Shown here piece by piece: positions 33,897 through 46,907 of a stretch of 64,000 nucleotides of DNA. The position numbers were made by a program, and so were the translations under genes. The DNA comes from Larix kaempferi (taxonomy: Eukaryota > Streptophyta > Pinopsida > Pinales > Pinaceae): assembly GCA_027924585.1 (NCBI GenBank), contig BSBM01000809.1, positions 7,845,001 through 7,909,000 on the forward strand, written 5' to 3'. Each line of letters begins with the position of its first letter. The first letter of the stretch is position 1. The notes beneath the pieces are model-generated. The model ran no database searches. It was not told the origin of the DNA and was given only the letters and a program-made list of their open reading frames with translations.

Positions 33897-35382
33897 TGTT
33901 GGTCACCCTATATTGTAATTAATTACAACTAACACACAGGATGCTCAATATAAATTTTCAACCCAGGGAATCCTTTTATTTCAATTGCAATAAGCACAAT
34001 CTATGCATAAACATTTCAAGTAGTTGATTAAATAAATGGAGATGAATGATTCTACCTATCTGGTCAGCACAACTCATTCCATAAAGAAAATTAATCTAAC
34101 TCATACATCTAGGAATTCAAAGGGCAAATACCTTCCTACAGAAATCAACCTAGCAGTTACTGATCTAAGAATTGAAATGAACTAGATTACTTTTGCAAGA
34201 AGTTAAATCCTATAATTATCAAACTACGCTATTCAATATTTACCAAAATGATTCATCCAGCAACTACTGTAACTCAATCATAATCTGCCTAATCTATGAA
34301 TTCAATTAAAGATACACCAACATCCAGAATTAGAAAATAAGCTTGAATTCTAAATTGATAAATATTGGAAATCTTAGAAAGCATAAATAACTTAAAGGAA
34401 TGGAAGATGAGATTGGCTGTAACAGCTATTGAACACACATGCATAATCAAAACTAGCCTACACAATCGACTGTCACACCACACAGTTCCATCTATTCGGA
34501 ATGCAAATAATCAAACTACCAAGAAAAGAATGCAATTGTAATTTCTCTGCTGCAGCTATTAGTAATACGCCTAATGCAATTCCACCAACAGAAAACAGGA
34601 AATAAATCTAACTACCTACTTAGCTTAGAAATCTCTGTGAGAAGGTGGGCCCTAGCCTTCTAATAGAGATGTCGTGAACTACCACAAATTAAGACACAGA
34701 AATAGAAATAACTCTGCTCTTCATTAAAGACGGTAATCCATAGTCTCAGTCTTTGTTATAGCCCGTACAAAACGATAACTAACCAACCCCTAGACTTTGA
34801 AAGCCTTCCCATATTTATACATGAGGAATACAGTTCGAGATCCACTAATTTCGTACAACAACGAAGATATCTAATCTTCATGTTGTAGAGTTACAACTAG
34901 ACTGTTACAGTCGCATTGGATGAGACCGTTTAAACATGAAGGATGTTGTTACTCTAGCAGTCAATGGATCAACGATTAACCAATTGGGAGGCGTCCTATC
35001 TATTGCAGCAATGCTCTGTTCTAGGGAAGGCCTGTTACAGATTCACGTGGAAAGATGTGCAGCCCCTTTGAGTATGAGGAATCCAATTGGAAGAGTAACA
35101 TTTGGCACCATGTATGATTCCTTCCCAAGGAATTGCGGCTGATACACCTGTGCTTTGATCTTAACTTAATGAAATCAACACAAGTTAGCATAAATCAAAG
35201 GCTAGAATTCATAACCATAACAATCTAAGGCATTAATTCAATGAAACAATAATGAATTATACCTTGTCTGGATTGCTGAATGATCTGGAAAAAGGCATGT
35301 ATGTGGTTTATGAAAGTAGGATATAACAGGGGAAAATGATGTAATAGGTGTGGTTAAAAAGGGGCATTTACAGGGCCCAACA
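33897..35382 (-). mobile_element. LTR of a further element, unit 1, 1,486 bp
   Basis: On the minus strand it starts TGTTGGGCCC (35382) and ends GGTGACCAACA (33897). A polypurine tract GGGGGGAAA immediately precedes it (35383-35391), so it is a 3' LTR of a minus-strand element lying to the right. A TATA-like TATAAATA is near 34812-34819. No other LTR or RT was found, so the superfamily is not assigned. The unit 2 copy is 61803-63288, the same length. Confidence 0.7.
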
Positions 35383-35780
35383 TTTCCCCCCAACTATCCA
35401 TTTGCATGTCCTCATGCAATAACTTCCACTAGTCTGAATCTGAATCCAGACTGGATCTGTGAATATTGGTAAGATTTTAGGCAAGTTTCGATGGTTCCCC
35501 ATGATGCACAAACCCCAACAGGAAGCCCACCTCTCCTAGCATTGATTCTCCTCCTCTTTAGTCAAAACATAACTGTTCCTATAAGGACTCACAGGAAGCC
35601 ATATGAGGGGAAACCTGAATCTTAACCAAAGCCACCTGGCTACACACTTCTTCATGCACCACACATACCCAGGCACCCTTGTTAAAGCCTACTTAAAATT
35701 GACTCAAAGCAATAAGGATCCCCTTATTTCAAAGTTGGAGAAGAATATAACCATCTGTACTCACTACCCTCTAGGGCATG

Positions 35781-36738
35781 CTACCGATTACTAGAAATTA
35801 TCCCAACACAGGTAGTAATGATTCTATCTTGTAGATTTTCCAAGTGTTGAACAATCTCATGAAACTCGAGAGCCTTTGCAAACTTGGCCTTGAGTCCTAT
35901 TGGAAGCCGATGTTCATTTCTAATCCAAAGAGTGGCATTGTCCTCATTCTTTGTGATGGTTTGGAAGGCATCTCGCCATTTTACATGATTGATGACAAAA
36001 GAAGCAAATGCCCTCAATTGAATATCTCCCAAATGGGGAACATGATTAGCATGAGAGTCGGTATAGCAGGATTTATCATGTAAATATAATTCACATAACA
36101 GATTCTGATCCCCATCATTGCTTTCCAAGAAAGTTTCTAAAAACTAAGAGGCTGTTATTAACTCAAATGGCCTTCCTTCCTTTATTGCCCTCATGTTGAA
36201 TAGAATTGTCTGTTCATAAAGAAGGATAGGGTAAGAAGGGGATGGAGCCCTGCAACTTAGTAATTCCTGGGAAAGAGTGTACAATTGATCCTTCTCTTGT
36301 TGTATGGACTTGAATTTCCTCAACTCTGCCAATTCCTTTTGAATGTTTTCCCACTGCAATTTCGAGAAGAACAATTCCTCAACCCATTTCTCTCTCAACT
36401 CCCTGACAGTATTTATATATTCATGGATGGGGACCATCCCTTCCCTACATTGAGCAATATACTTCTTCCATTTATCTAGCTCAAGATTTAGTGAGAGAAG
36501 CTTTTTCTCCTTTCGCTAAATCTTTCTATCCTCCACATCTTTTTCATCACTAGAATCCAAATTAATGATGCCTTGGGAAAGTAGCATTCTTACCTCATCA
36601 CCAGATGTTCCATCTTTCCCATTGTGGATTGACGGTGTAGCAGCCTCATCTTCCATTAGTGTTGTAGTGACCTCTGCTTGTGTTGCAATCTCAGTGGCTG
36701 CTTTTGGGGATGCTAGCTCTTGTGTATCAGCATCCTGT
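35781..36738 (-). pseudogene. Degraded coding region upstream of the 1.5 kb LTR
   Basis: Minus-strand frames at 35781-36128 (115 aa) and 36144-36437 (97 aa), plus an open acidic stretch up to 36738, look like one former protein. It includes a charged, probably coiled-coil part (REKWVEELFFSKLQWENIQK and ELAELRKFKS). It lies between the polypurine tract of the LTR element and the tandem junction, so it is probably the 3' coding end of that element. No enzyme motif is seen. The arrangement parallels 2174-3998. Confidence 0.45.
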
Positions 36739-37572
36739 CCCTAAGCTCGAATGGCATGAAGAAAGGATAGATTGGCTATCCTGGTTCTCCTCCAGATTAC
36801 TCATTAACTGATCAACATGCTGAATGTCTTTATAAAATTTAGGAGAGACAACAAGAAATTATTCATTGCTACCACCATCTGCTCCATCTCCTACTAAGGG
36901 AAAAACCTCTGTCTGCTGGAAGCCCTTGTGAATACATTGATAATTAGCCCCTTCTCTCTTTTTCTAATGAGGGAAAGGTTTCATATGGAAGGCGTTTAAG
37001 ATTTCTTCACTCATGACTTTAAAACCTTCCTTCACTATGTTAAATAGTATAGAGTAGAGAGGCAGGGTATCACCTTTATCAGGCTTACTACCTCCATGGT
37101 TTGTAATGATGAAATACTAGCCTACCCTCTGATTTCCCTCTATGACTGATTTTTCTAGATAGTAGGATTGGTTATGTGCTTGCTTATTCCTTTCACCCAT
37201 TTCTAGGAGGTTTATGACACCTTCTATCACTTTGACTTTCTGCTTTTGATTAGCAGTTTTATTCCCCTACTTCAACAATTTAAATGAAGGATAATATAAA
37301 GGCAAACAGACATTTCCAGCCCACTTACTATCCATTATTTTTTCAAAACTTAGACCACAAATTTAAATTGGAGTTTCTTCACCAGCTGCCCTATAATTTT
37401 CAAAAAAATTTGTTGGTCATTTATGTGCCTCTTCCCGGTATTCATCCTCGTATTTATCATATACAGGGGGACTGAAATATCCTTTAAAACCTTTCATTAC
37501 AGAATTTTTAACATGCTGACTGCAATCTACATAAAACAGATTTGTGTCACCTTCTTCATGTGCATCACTGGG

Positions 37573-37968
37573 CTAATCATTTTTCTGTTCGCCATGAAAA
37601 GGATGGGGAAGCAAAACAAATCCTTCATGTTCATATATTTCTTCAAACTCTAATTTCTTTTCCATTTCACCCTTACTGCCTTGTTCTGCGATTTTTCTAG
37701 ACATCCTGAGATTAAGGATTTTAGGTTTCTGTGGTTTGCAGTGTTGGAATGGGTTTCGGATGATCCACGGTCGGTATTTTTGTTGTCGACATTTCGAATC
37801 CCAAGCTAGATTCATCATCAGGATAGAATATGGTGTAGAAATGTTGCTAACCAGCATATAAGTAGTTAGGGATGCCCGATCATATCCGCTTCTCCCTTTA
37901 TCTTCCAATTCTTCGAAAAATCTTCCAAAATTGATGCTAATTTCAATAATTTCTTTCAATAAATTCAT
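37573..37968 (-). pseudogene. Coding-like frame, unit 2, uninterrupted version
   Basis: 131 residues (MNLLKEIIEISINFGRFFEE at the start). It contains the empty target site 'ctaac' at 37847-37851 where Copia element 1 sits in unit 1. Unit 1 also differs by a 2-base insertion near 17660. The product is unrecognised. Confidence 0.4.
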
Positions 37969-37974
37969 TCAAAT

Positions 37975-38680
37975 TTGATGCTCATTACTAAAATTATTCC
38001 TTCACAATTGTAATAATATTATTAATCTTATTCATAACACCAATTACCATAATAGTTAAAGTAATAATTATCAGAAAGTTCAAGTAAAAATCTTTATGAT
38101 AAAAAAGGATGAAACCCTAATTAATTAAATAACTCTAAAAAGATAAGACTATTCATCATTAGTGTTATTAATAAGATCAATAATACTCCAAGAATGGTCC
38201 TTATTTAATTATTTAAATATTTTAATAAATCAAACTAAAGCATCAAATTATTCAAAAAGACAATCAAAGTTTTGCAAAATAATTATTCAAATTATTAATC
38301 ATTACGAACTAAAGATAATTATTAGTAATAAGATCCTTACTAATGAAAAGTTATTAATACTTATTACTCAAAAGATTTACTAATAGGATTGTCAATAAGT
38401 ATTAATAAAATTATTTATATAAAAGTCTCATTAATAATTATTAATAATTTTATTAATAATTATTATTTATATATATAGGTCTCATAGGTCTCATTAATAA
38501 TTATTAATAATTTTATTAATAATTATTATTTATATATATAGGTCTCATAGGTCTCATTAATAATTATTAATAATTAATGATAGTCATTATACAATCAGAA
38601 TGACTAATTATTAGTAATAAGAAATTCTAGGAATAGTTTACAAAATTATAACCAATAGACGAGTCAGAGGCTAGGTTGGT
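37975..38680. other. AT-rich intergenic sequence, unit 2
   Basis: Counterpart of 17700-18400, with an extra copy of a 66-bp block containing 'atatataggtctcataggtc'. No gene. Confidence 0.7.
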
Positions 38681-38684
38681 GATA

Positions 38685-39513
38685 CTAACCAAAGATTGTG
38701 ATTGTGAGATTGTTTTCGACCTCCAATGAATCAATAAACAATTGCTGCAAGGTGGGAGACCTTCTCTCTAAAATGAGAAATGACAACTCAGGAAGGAGGG
38801 CAGATGCATAATACAATTTTGCAGCATTCTCAAGAGGTTGAACTTCCTTTGGCATGTTATAATAAAATTTTGCAAACCTCCTATTAAAACTAGACATAAT
38901 TCCACCTTCATTCCTTTTCATGGAATAAAACTTTGAAAGAACTTGGTCCAATGACCTTCTCCTATGCCAAAAGTCCAAAAAGACATAAAACTCTTCCCAT
39001 GTATGAATAGATTCGGGCTGCAAGTGCTTAAACCATCGCTTCACATCTCCTTGGAAGGATTGGGAAAAAGCCCTCATACAAACATCATCATGATCTATTT
39101 CAAAAAGCTCCAGAAAATGCTCAAAACCTTGAACATGTTTCTCAGCTGTAAGACTTATATCTTCTTCATAAAAGAAACATGAGGTGTTTATGGTATTTGG
39201 GAGGATATTAATGAAGAACAAGGGGCAGCTTCAAAGGGCTATATCTCTAATGAGGTCTACAAGGTAAAGGAGTATGTACAGGAGGAATGTCATCAGCCTC
39301 AATCTCATGGGGTTTACAAGGCTGATTATGGATATCACATGGTTCAAAAAGAGGAATAGCATAAGCTCTAGGGATGAAAGAAGGTTGTGCATCTACAAGA
39401 TCTAATGAAGGGTATACAAAATATTCCCTCTCATGACTTAAGGATTTTTGGTGAAACAGAGATTCCTTGATATAAACACATAGAGATAAAAAACAACCAA
39501 TGCAAAAGAACAA
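38685..39513 (-). pseudogene. Ty3/Gypsy gag fragment, unit 2
   Basis: Better preserved than the unit 1 copy: 38685-39221 (178 aa) carries the gag core and extends further (SPTLQQLFIDSLEVENNL), and 39247-39513 carries N-terminal gag sequence (YPSLDLVDAQPSFIPRAY). A short gap with stops separates them. It has the same relation to the primer site (39827-39844) as in unit 1. Confidence 0.8.
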
Positions 39514-39826
39514 GACCTCCTTGAAGAAATTAACATTTTGGTACCTAAACCTTAATTCTTCAATTTTTTTGTCAGGTGGGCTTGTTCTCCAGTGGAGCCT
39601 GCAAATTTGATTGAATCATGAGCAGAGTCGCCATGACACCTCCAACATCTCAACTTTGCCATGTAGTCACCAATATTCCCAATGAAGTCACCCTCATACT
39701 GAAATCTTGACGAGTGGAGTCACCAGGTGAATGGTTTACAACCTTCGCAATGTCTGATTGTTGTTCACCATCAGTAATCAGACCGGAAACCTTTGCCATT
39801 CTTCCCAGGGAAAATACAACATTCGC

Positions 39827-39844
39827 TCCCTGGAAACGATGCCA
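39827..39844 (-). other. Gypsy primer binding site, unit 2
   Basis: Minus strand TGGCATCGTTTCCAGGGA, one base different from unit 1, next to the LTR end. Confidence 0.7.
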
Positions 39845-39847
39845 ATT

Positions 39848-42078
39848 TGTTAGCACCCAAAGTGACCCTCTAGGTTGTGAGAGAAGGAGGCTTTGGGGTA
39901 AGCACAAAACCACTTTAGGAAAGGTAAGCTGGCTTCTTCCTCTCCAGAGAGGGATCTCTCACAAATTTGTTAAACAAGGCCAAATATATGAATAACACTG
40001 ATATAGAGTTATTGTTTGGTTCAAAGAAGTGCAGACACTCCTTGGGCAATGGAGTCAAATTACCGAAACGATTGAAGGGACAGTGCTTTGCTAAGAAATC
40101 TTCACAGAGGCGAGATAGCTACCAGCTTGCAGTCAAAGAGCATTGTTGGGTGACAAAGAAGAAAATATGAACAAACCATCAACACAGAGCACCTAAAAAT
40201 GAATTTTGTATTGACTTTATCAGAAAATATTTGTGGATGCTTAGAATGAAAGAGACAAAGCATAATATTAATGAATTCAGTCTCAATAATCACTTATCCA
40301 AGCATGAAAAATAATAACAACATGAATTAAACAATGAGTGAAACATTCAGATGAGAAAAAGAGTATACATACTATAAGACGAGACAACACAGGAATCTCT
40401 GATGGAAATCATTAGCTCAGTTGTGCCACTCTTCTTATTAAATGTATCAAAAATGTTTAACACAAGAGCCTCTCAGGCCTCCAAAAGTTGCAACCAACCC
40501 TTTTCTATATCTCTTACATGGAAATATATAGGCCTTTAGGCTCAAATTATCAAACATAAAATAGTTACGACTATATTGACAGCTATATGGCTCGGCCCAT
40601 CACATTCAAGAACTATCTGCAACAGAAATGGATGCTGGCAGACAGGCTTGACTAACTCTACATGTGTCATTCCACGATTGAGGGCCACAACAACCCATGA
40701 TCAGTTGGAAAGACCTAAGTGGCCTCAAAATATAGGAATATTACATATCTAAAAAGTCTGAAACAATCTGATACGGCGGGAAAACAAAAATATCATAAAC
40801 AAGCCACCACCCTACATCGGAACTATTCCTTGGCCTTGTTGGTTAAAGAAATACTCTACCTTCAAAGAATCGTCCACCTCTTCTTTTCCTATTGATAGAG
40901 GAGGTGTCACTATCTCAGTGGTAACGATGAAATCTTTGAGAATTTCCATGTTCTGGTGAGTATTCTACTCCACTTTCTGGACCTCTCCCTTCTTCTTCCA
41001 TCGAGCCTTCTTGCGCACCAATCGAGATTGCTACTCCTCGGGCTCACTGGCGGTGCCTTCTTCTAAGTGATCAAAATTTACACGGGACGAGGGAGTGTGA
41101 TCATCTTCCATGTCAAACCATGCCTGCTTTGGTACAAATATCACTCTGGTTTCTTGATTTTCCCCCATGACCGAATCTCAACTGAAAATACCTGGGCTGC
41201 TGATACTACCACCCTTTCAGACATTGATGCGAACAGTAAACACTGGGAGACCCTTTATAATGAGATGGTAATTAAGGATAATCATTTGACATGATTTCTC
41301 GTCGGGAATCCTTACATGCTGCAAGATGATGGCTGAGATTCGACGTGGTGTTAAGCAGATTTGACTAGACTTTCGTATTGAGTGGAAAGGCATATGATGG
41401 ATCTGATGTGGTCTCACTTCCTTGGGCAATGATTTTCTCGCATCAGATGTGTTTTTAACCCTATATGTCCATGACCGACTCAGCCCTATCGACCTAGGCG
41501 TTACTCGCATCCAGACCGTCAAACAGTGTGGCCCCTACCATGTTCACGGATTTTAACTTCGTCAGTGTCCGAGGCATGTTTAATCCACAAACAGATTCTC
41601 CATCGTTGATCTTCACCTCCATTGTATCTGTGCCGTCTTATCCTGTGGCCTCTACTAAAACTTCATGAATATGAAAATTTCGATTCCCTGCACTTGTCAA
41701 ATCTACGAAGTACACTAGGGACATAGATCTGCACCGTCGGTTGTTGATCAGGCTTCTAACATGCACGCTGGCTAGTATATCCCTCATTTGCGAAATATGG
41801 TCTCAATTCCTTTCGCGAGGCACATTTATGGCCATAGATATTCACCGCTCCAGATCTACACCGTTCATAGGTGTTGTCACGTACTGCGGGCGCATTTTTC
41901 CAATTCTTAGCCTTCTTTGCCATGTTTAGACCTAGGATTTGATCATTTTATCTCCTAAATCGTAAATATCGATCCAACCATCTTATTTAGCATTCCTAGA
42001 GGCCATTTGGATCAACCCCCGAGGTTTTATCCAATCCCTTCAAGGATCTAACCCTCCACTTTACCCAGGGTGCTAACA
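39848..42078 (-). mobile_element. Gypsy 5' LTR, unit 2, 2.23 kb
   Basis: TGTTAGCACCC to GGGTGCTAACA on the plus strand, an 11-bp perfect terminal inverted repeat; otherwise as 19530-21772. Confidence 0.8.
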
Positions 42079-42793
42079 CCCATGATGAAAATCTAACTCG
42101 AGTTAGCTTTCCTTCTAACAACATTGAACGATGAAGGAAAGATAACATGTGTTAGACTTCATATACCAGCCTCCCATCTAACACAACCACATTGTCGAAA
42201 AATCTGTTGCACCATAATGAAATCTGACTCGAGTTATCTTTTCTTCCGACATGATTGCACAGTGAATGAAAGCTAACACGTGTTAGCCTTCATATATCAA
42301 CTTTTCATCTAACACAACCACATTGTCATCAATTACATTGAACCATGATGAAAATTTAACTTGGGTTAGTTTTCCTTCTAACAACATTGCACAGTGAATG
42401 AAGACTAACTTGTGTTACCATTCATATATTACCCTTCCATCTAACACCACCACATTGTCATCAAATCTATTGCACCATAATGAAATCTGACTCGAGTTAG
42501 ATTTCCTTACAACACCTTCATTTGTTAATTTTCCCTCTAACACCACAACATTTGTTACACTTCATTTGTTAACCTTCATTTGTTAGCTTTCCATCTAACA
42601 CCACAACATTGTTGGCAAATTCATTGCCCCATGAAGGAAATCCGACTTGGGTTAGCTTTCATTCTAACAACATTGCACTATATAACTGAAAGCTAATACG
42701 TTTTAGCCTTCATTTGTTAGCTTTTCCATCTAATACAACCACAATGACATCAATTACATTGCACCGCGAAGGAAATCTGACTCAAGTTAGCTT
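42079..42793. repeat. Palindrome-rich repeat array, unit 2, left part
   Basis: Counterpart of 21773-22485. It contains the perfect palindrome GCTAACACGTGTTAGC (about 42269-42284), with CACGTG at its centre, and AACTCGAGTT (about 42096-42105). Its last 224 bp (42570-42793) are repeated after Copia element 2. Confidence 0.75.
42570..42793 (+). repeat. 224-bp flank duplication, left copy
   Basis: The segment starting 'taaccttcatttgttagc' and ending 'caagttagctt' directly precedes Copia element 2 and recurs at 49762-49985 directly after it. The copies differ slightly (for example 'ccatctaac' versus 'ccaactaac'). Confidence 0.9.
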
Positions 42794-43397
42794 TGTTGAG
42801 ATATTGTAACTTCAAAGAATATTATAATTGTACTTTATTATTCCGGAGATGTTTCATTCCTCCGTAAAGATCTTATTGTATATCCGGAGATGTTTATTCC
42901 TCCGTCGGAATGTGGTAACTTGGGTTATTAGACTTCCCTAGTGGGGGTCGGCCCTGTATTTGTTATGTGGGTCAAAGGGTTATTAGACCACCCTAGAGGG
43001 GTCGGCCCAGTCAGTTGTAGTGGGGTATTTAACCCATTGGTTAAATACGAGCCTACGTGTACTTGTGTAAAATATATGTCAGTGTAGTGTATAAATAGAG
43101 GAGGTGTGTTCCTCATTTGATACACACACTCACTTGAGGATAGTGCACTTGTGGAGAAGAGGTCTGCTATTGTGGAGGAGGAGATCATGTCTCAGGGTTT
43201 CATCTTTGTATATTGCTGGTCATCTATATTGAGGAAGCTTTGCTGGGTTTTCTACCCCATGAGGGTTTCCCAGGATAAATCTTTGTCTCTTGTGTTTATG
43301 CTATGCTTGTTGTTTCTTCAGTGATCCTGTATATGCTATTATTGTAAAATGGAATGTAATGCTGCTATTTTCTGTCTTAACATATTAAATATTAACA
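42794..43397 (+). mobile_element. 5' LTR of element 2
   Basis: 604 bp, TGTTGAGA to TATTAACA. TATA box TATAAATA at 43090-43097. Hairpins GGAG...CTCC at 42843-42864 and 42884-42904, and GAC...GTC types at 42931-42949 and 42986-43003, in the same order as in element 1. Confidence 0.93.
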
Positions 43398-43409
43398 TGG
43401 TATCAGAGC
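43398..43409 (+). other. Primer binding site, element 2
   Basis: TGGTATCAGAGC immediately after the LTR, identical to element 1. Confidence 0.92.
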
Positions 43410-43770
43410 TAACCTGAAGGAAGGCAAGGTATGGCACTTACGACACTTGCTTTACTTACGACAATTTGAAGGTTAGGGTTTTACATAGCAAAAACCAGTC
43501 ATCGTGGAACTTTCTCTATATATCCATTTATGAGAAGTTTCAGGGTTTGAAAAGTTTACAGGTCGAAGATAACATCCCCAGGTACCTTGTGTCCAAAGGG
43601 CATCCTCAGATTCGTTGTACTTTGTGAGTTATGATCAGTACAAGTTAGGGTTTCTGCCTCTTCCAGATCTCAGTCAAAATCAGGTGACCTTGGAAAAAAG
43701 GTCATAACTTTGGATAGGAAGCTCCAAATGAAATTTTGTAAAAAGTGACAGGTAGTACACAGACTGTACT

Positions 43771-44124
43771 ATCTCAGAAAACGTTTTCAGAGGCCTAAGG
43801 TGAACCAGTGACACGTGGCACGCCGTACAAGTTCGCTCTCCTGTTTTATCCCATAAATAGGTCACATTGCGACACTTGGCATAACTCTCTCTCAGAGAAT
43901 CCAATTGAGGTCAGACCTGTCAGGATGGAAAGATAACAGGTCGAGCTATCTCAGAAAACGTTTTCAGAGGCCGAAGTTCAAACAGTGACACGTGGCATGC
44001 CGTACAAGTTCGCTCTCCTGTTTTATCCCATAAACAGGTCATGTTGCGACACTTGGCATAACTCTCTCTCAGAAAACCCAATTGAGGTCAGACCTATCAG
44101 GATGGAAAGATGACAGGTCAGGCT
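43771..44124 (+). repeat. 177-bp leader tandem repeat, element 2
   Basis: Two copies, starting at 43771 and 43948, each with 'atctcagaaaacgttttcag', containing the palindrome AAAACGTTTT, and 'tgacacgtggca'. Further leader units related to those of element 1 follow at about 44250-44560 ('ggatcgaaccttttgtttgg'). Confidence 0.85.
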
Positions 44125-44599
44125 ACTACAAAAAAAGGGTTTCAGACCCTGTGGAGCAAAAATTTCAGAGTTATAGCAGAAACAATCAGGTGCATATTTC
44201 TATCAAAACAGAATTATTTTTGGAGCACCTTTATTCATGGCTTCCGGAATTTAGGGTTTCGGAGAAAGTTAGAATTTTTGGAATCGGAGTCCACGGATGA
44301 ATGCTACTCAGGAAAATCGAAATTTAGAGACCAAGATCAAATTTTTTGGTTGGGTGGAAGACCGGGCTTGATCAAACCCCAGTTCGGGATTTTGATCGGA
44401 AAGATGGAAAATTAGGGCTTCAGCAAAAGTTGAAATTTTTGAAGTCTGTAAACACGGCTGGAAGCTCCTAAGAAAAATAAGAGTTTAGAGCCTTGGATCG
44501 AACCTTTTGTTTGGGCAGAAGGGTGGGCTTCATCAAACCCTAGTTCGAGATCCTGTCCAGAAGATCCAGAAGTTTCAAAGGCAATTTTGAGGGGTCAAA

Positions 44600-46185
44600 T
44601 TTTGGAAATTCCAAAATTGAAGTATGCTAGTTTGATCAGCTCAGCAAGACATATTCTTTCATCCATTCAGAAGTATGAAAGTCAAAGATTGAATTTTTAG
44701 GGTTTCTCTAGCAAACCCTAATCAAGCTCCAGATCAAGTTTCAGGGGGAGTTGAGGCTAAGGCCTTACATAAGAAGACTACAAGAAGTCTCGACAGGTAT
44801 GACTTAAGGAGGCTCAGGTATGTCTTGAAATCTAATTCTTGATTAAGTTCATGACGTGTTTGTCTTCATATTATTTATTAGTACAATCTTGATTAATGTT
44901 AAAATTGTCTTATCACCCTAATAACAGTATGAATGCATGTGAATGATCAAAGACATTCATTTATTAGGGCTATATGATTGTACTAATGCATTATGATGTT
45001 TTGTGAGGTTGATGTTGTCTGCTAACAAGATACAGGTACATCACAAAAGACAAATCAGGTTCCATGACCATGAAAACATGAAGACAAAGACTCATCCATA
45101 ATATTTGTTCTACTTATGAGGTATGTATGACTTTGGTATATTATGCTTAACCTATGAGACATGCAGGTTCTAGCTCAGGATCTCTAAATCATTGAAGAGA
45201 TTGTTTAGGTATGTTGTACATAACTAAGTAGGTATACTAATCCAGGTATGTTTCCCATGAATCTTACCTTGTGTTAGGATCCCTTATGTAAGTATACTTG
45301 GTATGATTGGTTATGCTTATTCATAAAGTTAGTAATAAAGGGATTATGCATATTATGTCTTCTATCTTGATTGATGATATGCATGAGTAAAAGAAGACTT
45401 CCCTGAAATCTTGAATACTAATGTTTATTAACTATAATCATGACTATACATTTTCAAGATTATTTAGAACTATAATGTTTTGATAACATTTAGAACATAC
45501 TAATGGGTGTATGTTTGTGTATGAGATCATGAGGATGACACTTGAACATGCACAGTGGTACAGAATGAATAGAAGTTCAAAAGACATACAGAGAATCAAG
45601 CGGGAGGCAACCACACAAACATAAAAGATAAGTATTTGAGTTGTTATTTGAAATAGTAAATGATATTGCCTGTAATAGGTTGTATGCATATTTGTATTCC
45701 TAGAATATATGATGCTGAGTGTAAACATTCATAGAGCATTGAACAGTATACTACTAATATGCATATGATTGGTAAGTTGGACAAACATTCCATTGTTGCT
45801 TGTCTAGAATGAAACCTCTTTGCTGACATGCTGAGAGCTGTGCACACTCTTGATAGTATGTTCTGGTAGAGATGGAAGGCATCTAGATAGCCATTGTATG
45901 CATACAGGATATGGGAAAGTGTTGTGCCAAAGTATTGGTCAAAATAGTTGCATAACTATGTAAATGATATCTGTATGCATAATAGGTTATCATGTCAATA
46001 TGATTTGATGATTATGAAGTATTACTAATCATGTACTTAATTTTGATTTGTAGGAAAGATCATGATGAATGATGAACACTGAACAAGCGATGGATGTTAA
46101 ACAAAAAAAAAAAAAAAAGATTTTCAAATCAAACACACTATAGAAGGCTTGTGGCTAGAAGATTCTCTTAGAAAGAAGAAGAGAA
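44600..46185. other. Element 2 internal sequence without genes
   Basis: No gag or pol frame. The sequence is AT-rich, with repeated 'aggtatgt' words and a run of 16 A near 46105-46120. I see nothing else. Confidence 0.6.
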
Positions 46186-46187
46186 TC

Positions 46188-46272
46188 ATGATGAGATGTT
46201 TGCTCCAAGTGGCTAGATAAGACCATTCGCTTAATGGTGTAATTAAAGAAGAAGTGTGAATCAGGTTCTGTA
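46188..46272 (+). pseudogene. Reverse transcriptase scrap in element 2
   Basis: 'gatgtttgctccaagtggct' resembles the TFAPVARY part of the element 1 RT, and 'aatggtgtaattaaagaaga' matches the LNGVIEEE part almost base for base (compare 13672-13691). The intervening 100 or so bases are missing. This is the only polymerase remnant seen. Confidence 0.6.
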
Positions 46273-46304
46273 TGGGTTCCCAGGATTGATAGTAATTGAT
46301 GAGA

Positions 46305-46900
46305 ATACATGTGAGGATTGCATCATCCTTGGAATTTCAGTCCTAAAGAGAGCCGTAGACATGAGGTCTCCGAGAATAAAGTCCTTAGTGGACAGTTGAG
46401 GGGATTGGATCATCCCTGGACTTTCAGTCCTAAAGAGAGCCGTAGACATGAGGTCTCCGAGAATGAAGTCCTTGGTGGACTTGAGGGGATTGGATCATCC
46501 CTGGACTTTCAGTCCTAAAGAGAGCCGTAGACGTGAGGTCTCCGAGAATGAAGTCCTTCGTGGACTTGAGGGGATTGGATCATCCCTGGACTTTCAGTCC
46601 TAAAGAGAGCCGTAGATGTAAGGTCTCCGAGAATGAAGTCCTCGGTGGACTTGAGGGGATTGGATCATCCCTGGACTTTCAGTCCTAAAGAGAGCCGTAG
46701 ACGTATGTCTTCGCGAATGAAGTTCTTGGTGAACATGTGAGGGGATTGGATCATCCCTGGACTTCAGTCCGAAAGAAGAGCCGTAGACGTATGTCTTCGT
46801 GAATGAAGTTCTTGGTGAACATGTGAGGGGATTGGATCATCCCTGGACTTCAGTCCGAAAGAAGAGCCATAGACATATGTCTTCGAGAATGAAGTCCTTG
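46305..46900 (+). repeat. 86-bp-type minisatellite in element 2
   Basis: About seven copies related to 15578-16085. Early copies have GGACTTTCAGTCC, AGACATGAGGTCT and GTCCTTGGTGGAC; the last copies have GGACTTCAGTCC, AGACGTATGTCT and GTTCTTGGTGAAC as in element 1. Confidence 0.93.
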
Positions 46901-46907
46901 ATGGATG

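Larger units (their letters stand above)
8731..36738 (+). repeat. Tandem duplication unit 1
   Basis: Position 8731 onwards matches 36739 onwards in the same order and orientation to the window end. Landmarks: the 9275 stretch pairs with 37284, the Gypsy PBS 19509 with 39827, the Gnk2-like CDS 23441 with 51418, the LINE RT 30210 with 58114, and an LTR 33897 with 61803. Unit 1 is 28,008 bp including a 7,745 bp Copia element absent from unit 2, so the ancestral unit was about 20 kb. Samples differ by about 1-3 %. Confidence 0.93.

Noticed and set aside
33897-42078. One minus-strand element with 5' LTR 39848-42078 and 3' LTR 33897-35382
   Set aside because: The two LTRs differ in length, ends and sequence, and the tandem junction at 36738 lies between them; they belong to different elements.
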